A program made the translations under genes and the position numbers. From the NCBI RefSeq assembly GCF_900099615.1, contig NZ_FMTE01000002.1:244730-308729 (forward strand): a stretch of 64,000 bases of DNA. The letters run 5' to 3'. Shown piece by piece: positions 1 through 10,030 of the stretch. The stretch is from Borreliella japonica. GTDB taxonomy: Bacteria; Spirochaetota; Spirochaetia; Borreliales; Borreliaceae. Under the pieces are notes generated by a model. That model did not search any database, was not told the origin of the DNA, and was given only the letters and a program-made list of their open reading frames with translations. How positions within the stretch are numbered: the stretch's first letter is position 1; each line of letters opens with the position of its first letter.

Positions 1-1
1 A

Positions 2-1027
2 GCACATACGGACAGTCCAGGATTAAAATTAAAAATAGATGCAACAAAAAAAACAGGTGGCGTATTCTACAACCATATTGAAGTTTATGGTAGCCCAATA
101 ATTTCTACCTGGATTGACAGAGACTTAAGCTTAGCAGGAATTGTATATTTCAAAAAAAATGAAAATATTAATTCAAAACTAATCAATATTGAAAACATAG
201 GAATTATTCCAAACCTTGCAATCCATTTAAACCGACAAATTAACGAAGGATTTGGATATAATACCCATGACAATTTAACAGTAATTAACAGCACCAAAAA
301 AACAATAAAAGATAATATTTTAGAACAACTTGGAATAGAATATGAAAATTTTCTATCTTGCGATCTAATATTCACAGAATCACAACCTTCTAAGATAATA
401 GGAACTGAAGGAGAATTTTTGGCTTCCAAAAATCTTGATAACAAATCGGGATGCCATGCAATCATGAACTCTTATATTCATACAAGTAATAATAACAATA
501 AAATAGCTGTATTTTTTGATAACGAAGAAGTAGGATCTTTAACATCAAGGGGCGCTGATTCCAATTTTTTATCAGAAGTTTTAGAAAGAATCGATATTGC
601 TCTTAACTTAACCAGAGAAGAGCATTTGATAAAAACAAACAAATCATTTAATATATCGATTGACAGCGTTCACGGCATTCATCCAGGATATACATTTAAA
701 CATGATCCAAACTATCAAGCAACTCTAAGTAGAGGCATAGTTGTAAAAAATAGTGCCAATTTCAAATACGCAACAACCTCAACAGGATTTGCAAAATTAA
801 AAAATTTGGCTATTAAAAATAATATTAAAATTCAAGAAATAATAATGAAAGCGAATGTTCCTTCAGGCACAACAATTGGCCCAATCTCAAATGCAAGAAC
901 AGGAATAGAAACTATTGACATTGGAACACCAATGTGGGCAATGCACTCCCTGCGAGAAACAGTATCAATAGTTGACCATATAGAAGCAATTAAATTGCTA
1001 AGAGCTTTCTTTGAAAAAGGAATTTAA
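2..1027 (+). CDS. M18 family aminopeptidase, 5' end cut by window edge
   Basis: The frame is open from base 2, so this is the C-terminal 341 residues of a protein that normally has about 450. It is a zinc aminopeptidase of family M18 (yeast aminopeptidase I type), which removes N-terminal residues from peptides in the cytoplasm. The second residue visible begins the metal-binding motif HTDSPGLKLK. Further on are DNKSGCHA, the catalytic acidic stretch DNEEVGSLTSRGADS and the C-terminal metal ligand in MHSLRE, all typical of M18. An internal in-frame start near 419 is not the real start because homology runs far upstream of it. The RNase M5 gene follows after 2 bases, so the two are probably co-transcribed. 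From memory this is the B31 BB0627 orthologue. Borrelia relies on imported peptides, which fits several peptidases on this chromosome. Confidence 0.93.
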   Translation, partial: AHTDSPGLKLKIDATKKTGGVFYNHIEVYGSPIISTWIDRDLSLAGIVYFKKNENINSKLINIENIGIIPNLAIHLNRQINEGFGYNTHDNLTVINSTKKTIKDNILEQLGIEYENFLSCDLIFTESQPSKIIGTEGEFLASKNLDNKSGCHAIMNSYIHTSNNNNKIAVFFDNEEVGSLTSRGADSNFLSEVLERIDIALNLTREEHLIKTNKSFNISIDSVHGIHPGYTFKHDPNYQATLSRGIVVKNSANFKYATTSTGFAKLKNLAIKNNIKIQEIIMKANVPSGTTIGPISNARTGIETIDIGTPMWAMHSLRETVSIVDHIEAIKLLRAFFEKGI

Positions 1028-1029
1028 AA

Positions 1030-1557
1030 TTGGAAAAAATAAAAGAAATAATTGTGGTTGAGGGAAAAGATGATCTTAAAAGAATAAAAGAATCTTTCGA
1101 CTGCACAGTAATAGAAACAAAAGGATTTGCTTTAAAAATCGAAACTATTAAATTACTAAAAAAAGCTTTAAAATACAAAGGAATAATAATTTTAACAGAC
1201 AGCGATAAATCTGGAAATATTATTAGACAAAAAATAGTCAAACATCTAGGAAAAAATAACAAAATCAAACATGCTTATCTTAATACTAAAGATACCGAAG
1301 TTGAATCGGCAAATAAAACAGAAATAATAAAAATACTCAAAGAAGTCGGAACTTTATCTCGGGATAATCAAAAAGATTTATTAACATTAAGCGATTTGCT
1401 AGAACTTGGCATAGTAGGAGAAAACTCAAAAAAAAATAAACACATAATACAAAAACATCTTTGCTTGGGACATGGAAATAACAAAAAACTACTAGAAAGG
1501 CTTAATTACTTTAAAATAACAAAAAGAGAACTAGAAAAACAATTAACCTTTAATTAA
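1030..1557 (+). CDS. rnmV: Ribonuclease M5 (5S rRNA maturation)
   Basis: TOPRIM-domain nuclease that, in the family, trims 5S rRNA precursors at the ribosome. The TOPRIM signature is plain: VVEGKDD with the catalytic glutamate at residue 11, and the TDSDKSG motif with aspartates at residues 57 and 59. At 175 residues it has the usual family length. The start is TTG at 1030. It has an AAGGA ribosome-binding site inside the end of the preceding aminopeptidase gene, and the protein begins EKIKEIIVVEG exactly where other M5 proteins begin. A tRNA-Asn gene on the opposite strand abuts its stop codon. B31 BB0626 orthologue from memory. An older name, 'DNA primase-like protein', reflects only the shared TOPRIM fold. 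Confidence 0.92.
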   Translation: MEKIKEIIVVEGKDDLKRIKESFDCTVIETKGFALKIETIKLLKKALKYKGIIILTDSDKSGNIIRQKIVKHLGKNNKIKHAYLNTKDTEVESANKTEIIKILKEVGTLSRDNQKDLLTLSDLLELGIVGENSKKNKHIIQKHLCLGHGNNKKLLERLNYFKITKRELEKQLTFN

Positions 1558-1629
1558 CTCCCCCAGAAGGACTTGAACCTCCGACCTAGTGGTTAACAGC
1601 CACCCGCTCTACCACTGAGCTATAGGGGA
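1558..1629 (-). tRNA. tRNA-Asn (anticodon GTT)
   Basis: Read on the minus strand this folds as a 72-nt cloverleaf. The acceptor stem TCCCCTA pairs with TGGGGGA (one G-T wobble), with discriminator G. The anticodon loop is CTGTTAA and the T-loop GTTCAAGTC. CCA is not encoded. Its 3' end touches the stop codon of rnmV on the other strand. A near-consensus promoter lies just upstream. Confidence 0.96.
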
Positions 1630-1646
1630 AATTGAACACTAAAAGT

Positions 1647-1675
1647 ATTATCTTAAATTTAAAAATTTTTGTCAA
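1647..1675 (-). promoter_or_regulatory. Sigma-70 type promoter for tRNA-Asn
   Basis: Minus-strand -35 TTGACA (1670-1675), exactly 17 bases, then -10 GATAAT (1647-1652), placed 17 bases ahead of the tRNA 5' end. The -35 box overlaps the stop codon of the amidase gene that ends at 1672. Confidence 0.75.
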
Positions 1676-3774
1676 TTATTTTCCAATATTTTTAAAATCC
1701 CATTAGCAAGAATTTTGGAATCTTGATCTCTAAGCTTAGAAGATCTAATAGACCAAGCTTCCTCTGGAAATGCCAAATTTCTAACCTCTATTAAAAGCTT
1801 AGTCATTACTATATTGTTTCTTAAAACATGAAGATTTTGACCCTTAATGTAAAAACTTCTTTTCATTCCTTCTGTAATTTTTTCTGCTACAGACTTTGAA
1901 TGAATATCATATTTTTTATCGTCATCTTTTTGATAATAAAAACCCATGCTCTTAGGCGCTCCAACGCTATTATCCGCATGCAAACTAAAAAAAGCTATAT
2001 CCTTATCTTTAATATTTTTATATTTACTAACAATATTTTTAACAACAATCAATCTTTTTTTAAGGCCCGATGGAGTACCGCTTATCCAGGAATCAACCGT
2101 ATCATTTTTATTTAAGTCATAATCATTGTAAACCTCATTTTTTACATTAACAAAAGTATTATTAGCAAAAACACTATTCCTAATTAAATGATCAGGGGCT
2201 AAAACGGTAAGTTCTACATTGGCCCCTTCCTCTTTAAGATATACATAAAGCCTTAAAGCAATATCATAAACATATTCATCTTCAACAACAAAAACTTCGT
2301 TTCCAAGACCATCTCTAGACTTAACAATAGCTCCAGGATCAAGACCCCCGTGACCAGGATCAAGAATTATTAATTTATCTTTAAGTCTTGATCCTTTATT
2401 AAACCTAGAATTCACCAACTTCTCAAAACTTTTGAAAAGTTGAGTCGCCTTTTTATAAGAATTTAAAGGAGAATGCCAATCTTCTGAATAAAACTCACTT
2501 GGTTGACTTATCTTTCTTGGTCTATACCAATAATAAAAATCACCAACAACCTCAAATATTGGTATTTTAGAGTCTAAAATAACCAAAGAGCTAATATCAA
2601 AAAGACCTTGATTGACAGTAATTCCAAAAGTATTTAAATTAAGCTTTTTGTTTTTATTTGAAGGAAGATTAACTATTGTTTGAACTTTATCAGAAGAATT
2701 AGAGCTAGAATCAACCTTGTTTTTAGTATATAAATCGTTTTTAGATTTAATTATAGAAGAATCGATTGAAAGCTTTTTATCAAAAATTTTCAATTTTTGA
2801 TCGTGCATAATACTGTTACTATTTAAATTATTCCAATTTTTAAGATCCTCAATCAAAACACCATAATGTCTTGCAATGCTATATAAAGTCTCTCCTACAG
2901 CAACTGAATGATAGATAAACTGATTATTTGTTTTTTTATCAATTTTTAAATCTCCCTTAATAGGCTTTTCTAAATCATTATTTACGATCTTTAAAACATT
3001 TAGCAGTGAACCTGCTTTAAGATTAACAGCCCGATTACCATTAAGAGTTACAAGATCTTTAGCAGTAACACCATAAATATAAGCTATTCTACCAAGAGTT
3101 TCTCCTTTTTTAACATAATGAAAATTAACATTCTCAGTGGCTTTCTTTAAAAAAAGCTGTTGCCCAATCTTTAATTTATCATCATTGAGAAAATTAAATT
3201 TTAAAATATCCTTAGAGCTAATATCAAAATCCTGAGAAAGTTTTGAAAGCGAATCGCCCTTTTTAACTACATAAGGCTTTAAAAAATCAGGCTCACTTAA
3301 TACAAGCTTTATTCCAACTTTAAGATCTTTAGAGCGCAAATCATTCCAAGCTATTATCTCTTCCTTACTTCGTCCAACAAGCTTTGAGACACTCTCAATA
3401 GTGTCGCCCTCTTTTGCAGTGTAAAAAATTACTCCCTTATCGACAGATTCTAAAGAATTAAGAGAATGATTAACCTTATGAGTAATATTTTGATCTAAAT
3501 TAGAATTAGAATCACTTGGAATAATCAATATTTGACCTACCCTAATATTGTCAACACTAAGCTTATTAATCCTTTTAAGATCGTTTACTCTAGCTTTATA
3601 CTTAATTGCAATTGAAAAGAGAGTATCTCCTTTGACAACCTTATGCTCAAAATCAGCATTAAGATTATCAGGACTTATTATCACAAAATAAAATAAAATA
3701 ATAAGTTCTATAATTTGAAAAACACAAAAAGTTTTACTTTTCCTTAATGCCAGTATTTTGAACAATGTAGTCAT
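1672..3774 (-). CDS. N-acetylmuramoyl-L-alanine amidase with five LysM repeats
   Basis: A 700-residue envelope protein. It has an N-terminal hydrophobic signal/anchor segment (about residues 15-40). Five LysM repeats follow (about 43-90, 115-160, 168-212, 218-262 and 287-333), each with the K-x-GDT/GET-L start that binds glycan strands. A low-complexity Ser/Asn/Lys linker then leads to a C-terminal Amidase_3 domain. The zinc-amidase motifs are LDPGHGGLDPG near residue 475, SLHADNS near 600 and the glutamate in LLIEVRNL near 661. The family cleaves the amide bond between MurNAc and the stem peptide, commonly at division sites. Its first 41 bases overlap the end of the upstream gene, so the two are very likely translated from one message. 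B31 BB0625 orthologue from memory. Confidence 0.93.
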   Translation of the reverse strand: MTTLFKILALRKSKTFCVFQIIELIILFYFVIISPDNLNADFEHKVVKGDTLFSIAIKYKARVNDLKRINKLSVDNIRVGQILIIPSDSNSNLDQNITHKVNHSLNSLESVDKGVIFYTAKEGDTIESVSKLVGRSKEEIIAWNDLRSKDLKVGIKLVLSEPDFLKPYVVKKGDSLSKLSQDFDISSKDILKFNFLNDDKLKIGQQLFLKKATENVNFHYVKKGETLGRIAYIYGVTAKDLVTLNGNRAVNLKAGSLLNVLKIVNNDLEKPIKGDLKIDKKTNNQFIYHSVAVGETLYSIARHYGVLIEDLKNWNNLNSNSIMHDQKLKIFDKKLSIDSSIIKSKNDLYTKNKVDSSSNSSDKVQTIVNLPSNKNKKLNLNTFGITVNQGLFDISSLVILDSKIPIFEVVGDFYYWYRPRKISQPSEFYSEDWHSPLNSYKKATQLFKSFEKLVNSRFNKGSRLKDKLIILDPGHGGLDPGAIVKSRDGLGNEVFVVEDEYVYDIALRLYVYLKEEGANVELTVLAPDHLIRNSVFANNTFVNVKNEVYNDYDLNKNDTVDSWISGTPSGLKKRLIVVKNIVSKYKNIKDKDIAFFSLHADNSVGAPKSMGFYYQKDDDKKYDIHSKSVAEKITEGMKRSFYIKGQNLHVLRNNIVMTKLLIEVRNLAFPEEAWSIRSSKLRDQDSKILANGILKILENN

Positions 3775-4696
3775 AAATTATCCAATAATAATCATATTTT
3801 TTAAAGAAAAAAGTATATCTTTTGGAAATATAAAAATGCCCATCGTCAAAATATAAATCAGCAATCACTTTACCAGCAGTATCAGAATAGGTTGTCTCAA
3901 TAATAGAAAATTCATTTGGTACTTTTGAAATATCTGAATTACTAGAATTCCATAAATATTCCTTATACTCTTCAACTACATTTTTATTGGGAACAGATAA
4001 CAACTTTTGCTTGTAAAGATACGCTTTGCCTTTGTCATTTAATAACAAGCCTTCAATATCAAGATATAAAAAAAATTTTTCTTTTTTTCCAAGCTGCAAT
4101 GCCTTTAATAAATATTCAACAATCTCGTCGGGAGACAGTTTTTTCTTTTTCAAGATATCTTGAATATCCTTATTTTCAGACAAATTAACAAGATCTATAC
4201 CAGCTGGATTTTCATCAAAACTATCATTTAAAAAAAGCATAATAATATTGGATTCTTTTTTCTTAGATGGATCTGAAATGTCTGGGAAAAAAATGCCCTT
4301 AACAAAATAAACTCCATCTTTACTAAACTTAACAAATTGATTTAAGTTAATAACTACAGAAAATTTTTCATTAGGTCTCAAGCTCATATTTCTAACAGGA
4401 ATAGCAACATTTTTAGATCTCTTTTTAACATATTCAATAGGTCTTTTAACTTTAATATTGGTGGTATCAGTAACATCAAAATCAAAGCCAAAAGAATTAA
4501 TATCACCTATTTCTAAAGTTAAAACACTGTCAGATGCATTACTAAGAGAAACTTCAATAAAAACATTACTGTTGACACTGTAAATAGATTGATTAAAAAA
4601 CTTGATTTTAAAATCAAGGCCCTTATAATCTTCCGCAAACAAAACAAAAGAAATACTCGTAAAAAAGATACAAAAAAGCAATTTTCTAACTTTCAT
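3734..4696 (-). CDS. Secreted protein of unknown function, paired with the LysM amidase
   Basis: 320 residues with a clear N-terminal signal peptide (about residues 1-21, ending SFVLFAED), so the product is periplasmic or envelope-attached. I recognise no catalytic motif. Residues about 30-160 read like an immunoglobulin-type beta sandwich: alternating hydrophobic strands, a stretch FGFDFDVTD, then LRPNEKFSVVIN and a final Gly-Val-Tyr strand. This resembles bacterial Ig-like protease-inhibitor folds, which is an inference from pattern only. The C-terminal part is Lys/Tyr-rich and ends in aromatic strands. The start has a strong GAGGGG ribosome-binding site. It overlaps the amidase start by 41 bases, suggesting translational coupling and a role in wall remodelling. 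B31 BB0624 orthologue from memory. Confidence 0.85.
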   Translation of the reverse strand: MKVRKLLFCIFFTSISFVLFAEDYKGLDFKIKFFNQSIYSVNSNVFIEVSLSNASDSVLTLEIGDINSFGFDFDVTDTTNIKVKRPIEYVKKRSKNVAIPVRNMSLRPNEKFSVVINLNQFVKFSKDGVYFVKGIFFPDISDPSKKKESNIIMLFLNDSFDENPAGIDLVNLSENKDIQDILKKKKLSPDEIVEYLLKALQLGKKEKFFLYLDIEGLLLNDKGKAYLYKQKLLSVPNKNVVEEYKEYLWNSSNSDISKVPNEFSIIETTYSDTAGKVIADLYFDDGHFYISKRYTFFFKKYDYYWIIYDYIVQNTGIKEK

Positions 4697-4749
4697 AAGT
4701 TCCCCTCAAAACCTAACCACATTATATATAAAGAAAGTAATAATACCTA

Positions 4750-4767
4750 TAGTATATTATTATACTA
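4750..4767. repeat. Inverted repeat in the divergent mfd / secreted-protein intergenic region
   Basis: TAGTATA, 4-base spacer, TATACTA between two divergent genes 96 bases apart. The arms contain TATAGT/TATACT hexamers that could serve as -10 boxes in both directions. It may be simply overlapping promoters. Confidence 0.35.
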
Positions 4768-4792
4768 AATTAATTAAACAAAAAGGTAAAAA

Positions 4793-7700
4793 ATGAATAT
4801 AGATAAAGAACTAACAACAATATTAAAAAATAATTCCAATTTAAAAAAAATTAAAGAATTTTTAGAAAAAAATACATTTTTTTCATTAGCAGGGTATGAA
4901 GGATTTTTCAAAGCTTTTTTAATTAAAAAAATCAAAGAATATAGCAAAACTGGAAAAATAATATTAATAGTTAAAGACGAACATACATTAGATAAAATCA
5001 AAAATGATTTAAAAGTAATTACAAATCAAATCTTTGAGCTTAACTATTTTAGTCCCCTTGTATACAAGGGCATTGGCTCAGAAACTACAATCTTTAACAA
5101 AAGAATCAAATTCTTGATCAATTTTTATAAAAAAAATCCTGGAATATACATTACAGTCTTAAAATCATTGCTCAGTAAAATACCCAATAAAAATACACTA
5201 CTAAAGAATATATGTAAAATTGAAAAAAATACTAAAATTAATAAAGCAGACATTGAAAAAACTCTAATAACATTGGGATATGAGAAAACACTCAGAGTAA
5301 CAATTCCAGGAGAATTTACAATAAAAGGAGAAATTATAGATCTATACCCTTTTGAAGAAGAAAGTCCGGTAAAAATTTTACTAAACTTTGACAAAATAGA
5401 AGAAATAAAAAAATTCGATCCTTTAACCCAATTAGAACAGAACAATGAAATTTTAGAATTACAAATTCTTCCAAAAAAAGAAATCATTTGGAATGATGAA
5501 GCCATTAATAACCTAAAAACAAAAATTAAATCCGTCGAATATAAAAAGATTCTTGAAGAATTGAATTTTAAAAAAGAAACAAAAATAGAAGAAATGTTTT
5601 ATCCACTAGTAGCAAATACTTACTTAAGTGATGAGATTGAAAAACACACACCTATTGTAAACTTTGAAATTAACAATTTCGAAAAAGAAATTGAAAAAAT
5701 ACACCAAGAATATGAAAAGCTTTATAAAGAAGCAAGAGAAGCTGGCAAAAATACAATTGATCCAAAAAGAATTTTCTTAAATTCTAAAACCTTTAATATA
5801 AAAAGTAATGTTTTATTTTCAGAAATTAAAAGTTCTAAATCCAAAGAAATTGTAGAATTTAAAATTGAAAGCAAGAAAAGCTTTTTTTCAAATATTATGC
5901 TTACAAAAGAAGAGTTCAAAACCTGGCTAAAAAATGGATTTAAAATCATTATTGCAGCAGAATCTGAATCGCAAAAAGAAAAACTTAAATACATTTTCAA
6001 AGAATTACCGAAAGTATCAATTGAGGTTTTAAAAATATCTAGCTCTTTGATAATAGAAAAAGAAAAAATTGCCATTATTCTTGAATCAAATATCTTTGAT
6101 ACAGGACAAAAAATAAATAAAACATTTGAATCTTCAAAAACAAAAGCTATTGACTCTTTTATTGAGATTGAGAAAAATAGACATGTAGTCCACATAAACC
6201 ATGGGATTGGCATATTTAGGCAAATTAAGAGAATAAAAACAAGTTCTCTTGAAAAGGATTATATTGAGATCGAATATGCTGAAGGAGAAAAACTATTTAT
6301 TCCAATTGAACAAACAAATTTAATCCAAAAATACATTGGGGGTGATCCTAAAAATATTAAATTGGATAAAATTAGTTCTAAAACATGGATAAAAAATAAA
6401 GCAAATGCAAAAAAAAGAATCGAAGAGATTGCAGATAGACTAATAGAACTTTATTCAAAAAGAGAAAGCATTCAAGGTATTAAATATCCAAAAGATAACG
6501 AATTACAATTATTATTTGAATCTGAATTTCCATACGATGAAACTCCAGATCAAATAACAGCAATAAAAGAAATCAAAAAAGACATGATGAGTTTCAAAGT
6601 GATGGATCGCCTTCTTTGTGGAGACGTTGGATTTGGAAAAACTGAAGTCGCAATGAGAGCTGCGTTTAAAGCTATAATGGGAAACAAACAGGTCATTGTA
6701 CTCTCACCAACAACTATCTTAGCAGAACAGCATTTCAATACATTCAAAAAAAGATTCAAAAATTTTCCAATCAAAATAGAAGTATTAAGCAGATTTATAA
6801 GAAATAACACAGAAAAACGGATTTTAAAAGAATTGAAAAGCGGAGAAATTGACATAATAATAGGAACACACAAAATTCTTTCAAAAAAATTCACCTGTAA
6901 AAATTTGGGATTAATAATAATTGATGAAGAGCAAAGATTTGGTGTAAAGGAAAAAGAAAAACTTAAAGAAATAAGAATTTCAGTTGATTGTCTTACTCTT
7001 TCTGCAACACCAATTCCCAGATCTCTTCACATGTCACTAATTAAACTAAGAGATATTTCAGTCTTAAAAATTCCTCCTAAAAACAGAGTAAAAATAGAAG
7101 CTTATTTAGAACCGTTTAGTGAACTTTTAATAAAACATGCTATTGAAAGCGAACTATCTCGAGATGGTCAAGTTTTTTTGGTAAATCATAATATTGAAGA
7201 ACTGCATTATTTAAAAACGCTAATTGAAAAATTAACTCCTTATGCAAGGATTGCAATAATTCATGGAAAACTTACAGGAGACGAGATTGAAAATATAATG
7301 CACAATTTTATTGAAAAAGCGTATCAAATTTTATTGGCAACAACAATAATTGAAAATGGAATAGACATTCCAAATGCAAATACAATAATAATTAACAATG
7401 CAAACAAGTTTGGACTTTCACAGTTATATCAACTAAAAGGAAGAGTTGGAAGAGGATCAAAAAAAGCTTATGCTTATTTTTTGTACCAAGATAGCGAAAA
7501 GCTAAATGAACGCTCTATTGAAAGACTAAGAGCAATAACCGAATTTTCAGATCTAGGATCAGGATTTAAAATAGCAATGAAAGATATGGAAATAAGGGGT
7601 GTTGGGAATTTGCTTGGTAGAGAACAACATGGAGAAATTGAATCGATCGGATTGGATTGTTATCTAACAATGTTAAACAAAGCAATTGAAAAGAAAATGG

Positions 7701-8167
7701 GAAAAATCTCATCAGAAGACGAAGTTAATATTGAAATTAACTATAATGGATTTATTCCTGACAACTATGCAAAAAATGAACAGACTAAAATACTAATCTA
7801 CAAAAAAATCTTTGAAATTCAAAATGAAGAAGAAAGTAAAAAGATAAGATCAGAAATTCACGACAACTTTGGCCCAATACCTAAAGAAATAAATAGTCTA
7901 TTGATGTTAGCTGAACTTAAGATTTTAGCAAAAAAGTTAAACATAACAAAACTAAAAGAAACAAACAAGACTTTGGAAATAGAATATAAAGATACAGAAA
8001 GCATTCCCATGAAAAAAATAATAGAAATACTCCAAAAGCATCCTAATTTATTAATATTGAATCCATCGTATCAAAAATCAATATTCTTAAGCTTTAAAAA
8101 TATTGAAAAATCTGAAAAAATGAACTACATATATGAAAATATTAACTTACTAAAAACAAATACATAG
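4793..8167 (+). CDS. mfd: Transcription-repair coupling factor Mfd
   Basis: 1124 residues, full length for the family. Mfd is a double-stranded DNA translocase that removes RNA polymerase stalled at lesions and recruits UvrA. The N-terminal third is the UvrB-like module. An RNA-polymerase-interacting (CarD-type) segment follows around residues 460-530. The RecG-like motor comes next, with Walker A GDVGFGKT near residue 608 and the DEEQ box near 709. The motif NGIDIPNANT and the arginine-finger region QLKGRVGRG are also present. A TRCF C-terminal domain ends the protein. The start has an AAAAGG site 5 bases upstream. ackA follows after 23 bases on the same strand. B31 BB0623 orthologue from memory. 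Confidence 0.97.
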   Translation: MNIDKELTTILKNNSNLKKIKEFLEKNTFFSLAGYEGFFKAFLIKKIKEYSKTGKIILIVKDEHTLDKIKNDLKVITNQIFELNYFSPLVYKGIGSETTIFNKRIKFLINFYKKNPGIYITVLKSLLSKIPNKNTLLKNICKIEKNTKINKADIEKTLITLGYEKTLRVTIPGEFTIKGEIIDLYPFEEESPVKILLNFDKIEEIKKFDPLTQLEQNNEILELQILPKKEIIWNDEAINNLKTKIKSVEYKKILEELNFKKETKIEEMFYPLVANTYLSDEIEKHTPIVNFEINNFEKEIEKIHQEYEKLYKEAREAGKNTIDPKRIFLNSKTFNIKSNVLFSEIKSSKSKEIVEFKIESKKSFFSNIMLTKEEFKTWLKNGFKIIIAAESESQKEKLKYIFKELPKVSIEVLKISSSLIIEKEKIAIILESNIFDTGQKINKTFESSKTKAIDSFIEIEKNRHVVHINHGIGIFRQIKRIKTSSLEKDYIEIEYAEGEKLFIPIEQTNLIQKYIGGDPKNIKLDKISSKTWIKNKANAKKRIEEIADRLIELYSKRESIQGIKYPKDNELQLLFESEFPYDETPDQITAIKEIKKDMMSFKVMDRLLCGDVGFGKTEVAMRAAFKAIMGNKQVIVLSPTTILAEQHFNTFKKRFKNFPIKIEVLSRFIRNNTEKRILKELKSGEIDIIIGTHKILSKKFTCKNLGLIIIDEEQRFGVKEKEKLKEIRISVDCLTLSATPIPRSLHMSLIKLRDISVLKIPPKNRVKIEAYLEPFSELLIKHAIESELSRDGQVFLVNHNIEELHYLKTLIEKLTPYARIAIIHGKLTGDEIENIMHNFIEKAYQILLATTIIENGIDIPNANTIIINNANKFGLSQLYQLKGRVGRGSKKAYAYFLYQDSEKLNERSIERLRAITEFSDLGSGFKIAMKDMEIRGVGNLLGREQHGEIESIGLDCYLTMLNKAIEKKMGKISSEDEVNIEINYNGFIPDNYAKNEQTKILIYKKIFEIQNEEESKKIRSEIHDNFGPIPKEINSLLMLAELKILAKKLNITKLKETNKTLEIEYKDTESIPMKKIIEILQKHPNLLILNPSYQKSIFLSFKNIEKSEKMNYIYENINLLKTNT

Positions 8168-8190
8168 TTTGTCAAGCATAAAAGGAAAAA

Positions 8191-9408
8191 ATGAAAATAT
8201 TAATCATAAACACAGGAAGTTCTTCGTTAAAATTTACTATTTATCAATACGAAAATTCAAAAAAATTAATAACTGGAATTATTGAAAAAATAAAATCACA
8301 AAAATCAATCGTAAAGATTATAAATACTGACGGATCAATAACAGAAAGATTTGAGAAAGGAATTGAAAATCACCAAAAAGCAATAAAAAAAATGTTTAAA
8401 TTATTGTTAAACAGCAATTTAAAAATCCTCGAAACTATCAGTGAGATTAAAATAATAGGACATCGAGTTGTACATGGGGGATCTAGTTTTAAAAATTCAG
8501 TAATTCTTAAAACTAGCATTTTAAGCAAATTAAAACAAATTTCTGAACTTGCTCCACTTCACAACCCAAATGCAATTACTACAATAGAAACAATACTTAA
8601 AATTCTACCACACACAAAACAAGTTTTATGTTTCGATACATCATGGCACCAAACTATTAAAGAACACGCATTTCTTTATGCAATCCCATATTCTTGGTAT
8701 AAAAAATACAATATTAGAAAATATGGCTTTCATGGACTCTCTTATTCGTACATAACAAAAAGATCATCGGAAATTTTAAATAAAAAAATAGATAATCTAA
8801 ATTTAATAATATTACATCTTGGAAATGGAGCAAGCATTAATGCCGTTAAAGATGGAAAATCTTATGACACAAGCATGGGAATTACTCCACTTGAAGGCCT
8901 TGTGATGGGAACAAGAAGTGGCGATATAGATCCATCAATTATTAATTTGATGAGCAGTTTATTAAATAAAAACACTAAACAAATTGAAGAAATATTAAAT
9001 AAAGAAAGCGGTATACTAGGAATTTCTGAAAAATCAAATGACATGAGAGACATTTGGAACAAAATTAAAAAAGGAGAATATCAATCAAAACTTGCAGTAG
9101 AAATAATGACATACAGAATAAAAAAATATATTGGATCTTACATTGCCATTCTTGATTTTAACGTTGATGCAATAGTTTTTACAGGTGGGGTTGGCATTGT
9201 TGACTATGAAGTAAGAGAACTTGCACTAAAAGGGTTTGAAAAAATTGGAATAAAGTTAGACCTTGAAAAAAATAAAATGGCTCAAAATAAAAACTTAGAA
9301 TCTGAAATATCAACCATTAAGAGCAAAGTAAAAATACTAACAATACCAACAAACGAAGAATCAAGCATTCTTGAAGACATTTATAATTTAATTCCAAAAA
9401 ACTTGTAA
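8191..9408 (+). CDS. ackA: Acetate kinase
   Basis: 405 residues. It interconverts acetate plus ATP with acetyl-phosphate and works with Pta (encoded near 50 kb here). Family motifs in order: [10 protein letters not shown] at residues 5-14, [15 protein letters not shown] with the catalytic aspartate, [17 protein letters not shown] and [19 protein letters not shown] precedes the ATG. In Borrelia, published work links the acetate/acetyl-phosphate node to mevalonate precursor supply and to the Rrp2-RpoN-RpoS regulatory route. The sequence shows only the enzyme. It faces the DJ-1/PfpI gene tail to tail across 54 bases in which I see no strong terminator. B31 BB0622 orthologue from memory. Confidence 0.97.
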   Translation: MKILIINTGSSSLKFTIYQYENSKKLITGIIEKIKSQKSIVKIINTDGSITERFEKGIENHQKAIKKMFKLLLNSNLKILETISEIKIIGHRVVHGGSSFKNSVILKTSILSKLKQISELAPLHNPNAITTIETILKILPHTKQVLCFDTSWHQTIKEHAFLYAIPYSWYKKYNIRKYGFHGLSYSYITKRSSEILNKKIDNLNLIILHLGNGASINAVKDGKSYDTSMGITPLEGLVMGTRSGDIDPSIINLMSSLLNKNTKQIEEILNKESGILGISEKSNDMRDIWNKIKKGEYQSKLAVEIMTYRIKKYIGSYIAILDFNVDAIVFTGGVGIVDYEVRELALKGFEKIGIKLDLEKNKMAQNKNLESEISTIKSKVKILTIPTNEESSILEDIYNLIPKNL

Positions 9409-9462
9409 TTTTCAACCTTAAAACCTAAATTTAATTTATTTATTATAATCATTTTTTTATAT

Positions 9463-10017
9463 TCAACTATCATAAAGTAAGGTTGCTTTTTTAACATTTT
9501 CCATTACTTGCCTTCCTTTTACTATTTCAAGAAGAGTAAAAGCAAATTCAAATGAAGTTCCAACTCCTTTAGAAGTAATAAAATTATTACTTCTAACAAC
9601 ATTCTCATCTAAAAACTCTCCATCAAACACATTTTTTTCCAAACCTGGATAACACGTAAACTTACTACATCCTAAAAGACCTTTAGCAGCAAGCACTACT
9701 ACTGGAGAAGCACAAATAGCTGCAATAAATTTACCTCTGGCATTCATATCTTTTAAAATCAAATCCAATTCTTTCGAATTAAAAAGATTAGTAGCTCCAG
9801 GCATGCCTCCCGGAAGAATTATTAGATCGAAACAATTCTCTTTACAGTTTGATATTACATCATCTGCTAAAAAAGAAACGCCTCTTGAACTTGTTACAGA
9901 ATTGTTATCATTTATGCTGATAACCTGAATATTAACATTACCCCGTCTTAAAATATCAATCGGAATTATAGCCTCAATATCTTCAAAGCCATTTGCAAGG
10001 ATAATTCCCACTACCAT
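9463..10017 (-). CDS. DJ-1/ThiJ/PfpI family protein
   Basis: 184-residue cytoplasmic protein with the glutamine-amidotransferase-like fold of DJ-1. The reactive cysteine is at residue 102 in the nucleophile-elbow sequence AAICASPVVVLA, and the supporting glutamate is at residue 15 in EDIEAIIP. Both align with the redox-active Cys and Glu of human DJ-1. The old annotation as a thiazole monophosphate biosynthesis enzyme is unsafe, since no thiamine pathway is visible here. A stress-response, deglycase-like or chaperone role is more likely but unproven. The ATG has a GGGG site 7 bases upstream. tRNA-Met lies just upstream on the same strand (13-base gap), so the two may share the tRNA promoter. 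B31 BB0621 orthologue from memory. Confidence 0.9.
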   Translation of the reverse strand: MVVGIILANGFEDIEAIIPIDILRRGNVNIQVISINDNNSVTSSRGVSFLADDVISNCKENCFDLIILPGGMPGATNLFNSKELDLILKDMNARGKFIAAICASPVVVLAAKGLLGCSKFTCYPGLEKNVFDGEFLDENVVRSNNFITSKGVGTSFEFAFTLLEIVKGRQVMENVKKATLLYDS

Positions 10018-10030
10018 TTACAACCCCTAA

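Noticed and set aside
419-1027. Aminopeptidase read as a complete 202-residue gene
   Set aside because: The same frame is open to base 2 and carries the M18 metal motif HTDSP upstream, so 419 is an internal TTG and the gene is cut by the window edge.
3734-3774. Overlap of the secreted-protein gene and LysM amidase as a possible frameshifted single gene
   Set aside because: Both have their own signal peptide-like N-terminus and complete domain structure. A 41-base overlap with coupling explains it better.
5125-5505. Many antisense open frames of 60-160 codons inside mfd, ackA, p66, ksgA and others
   Set aside because: They lie opposite well-supported genes, lack ribosome-binding sites, show no motifs and mirror the codon bias of the true gene. 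They are shadows.
9409-9462. Terminator between ackA and the DJ-1 gene
   Set aside because: The 54 bases are AT-rich, but I could not find a convincing stem followed by a T run.
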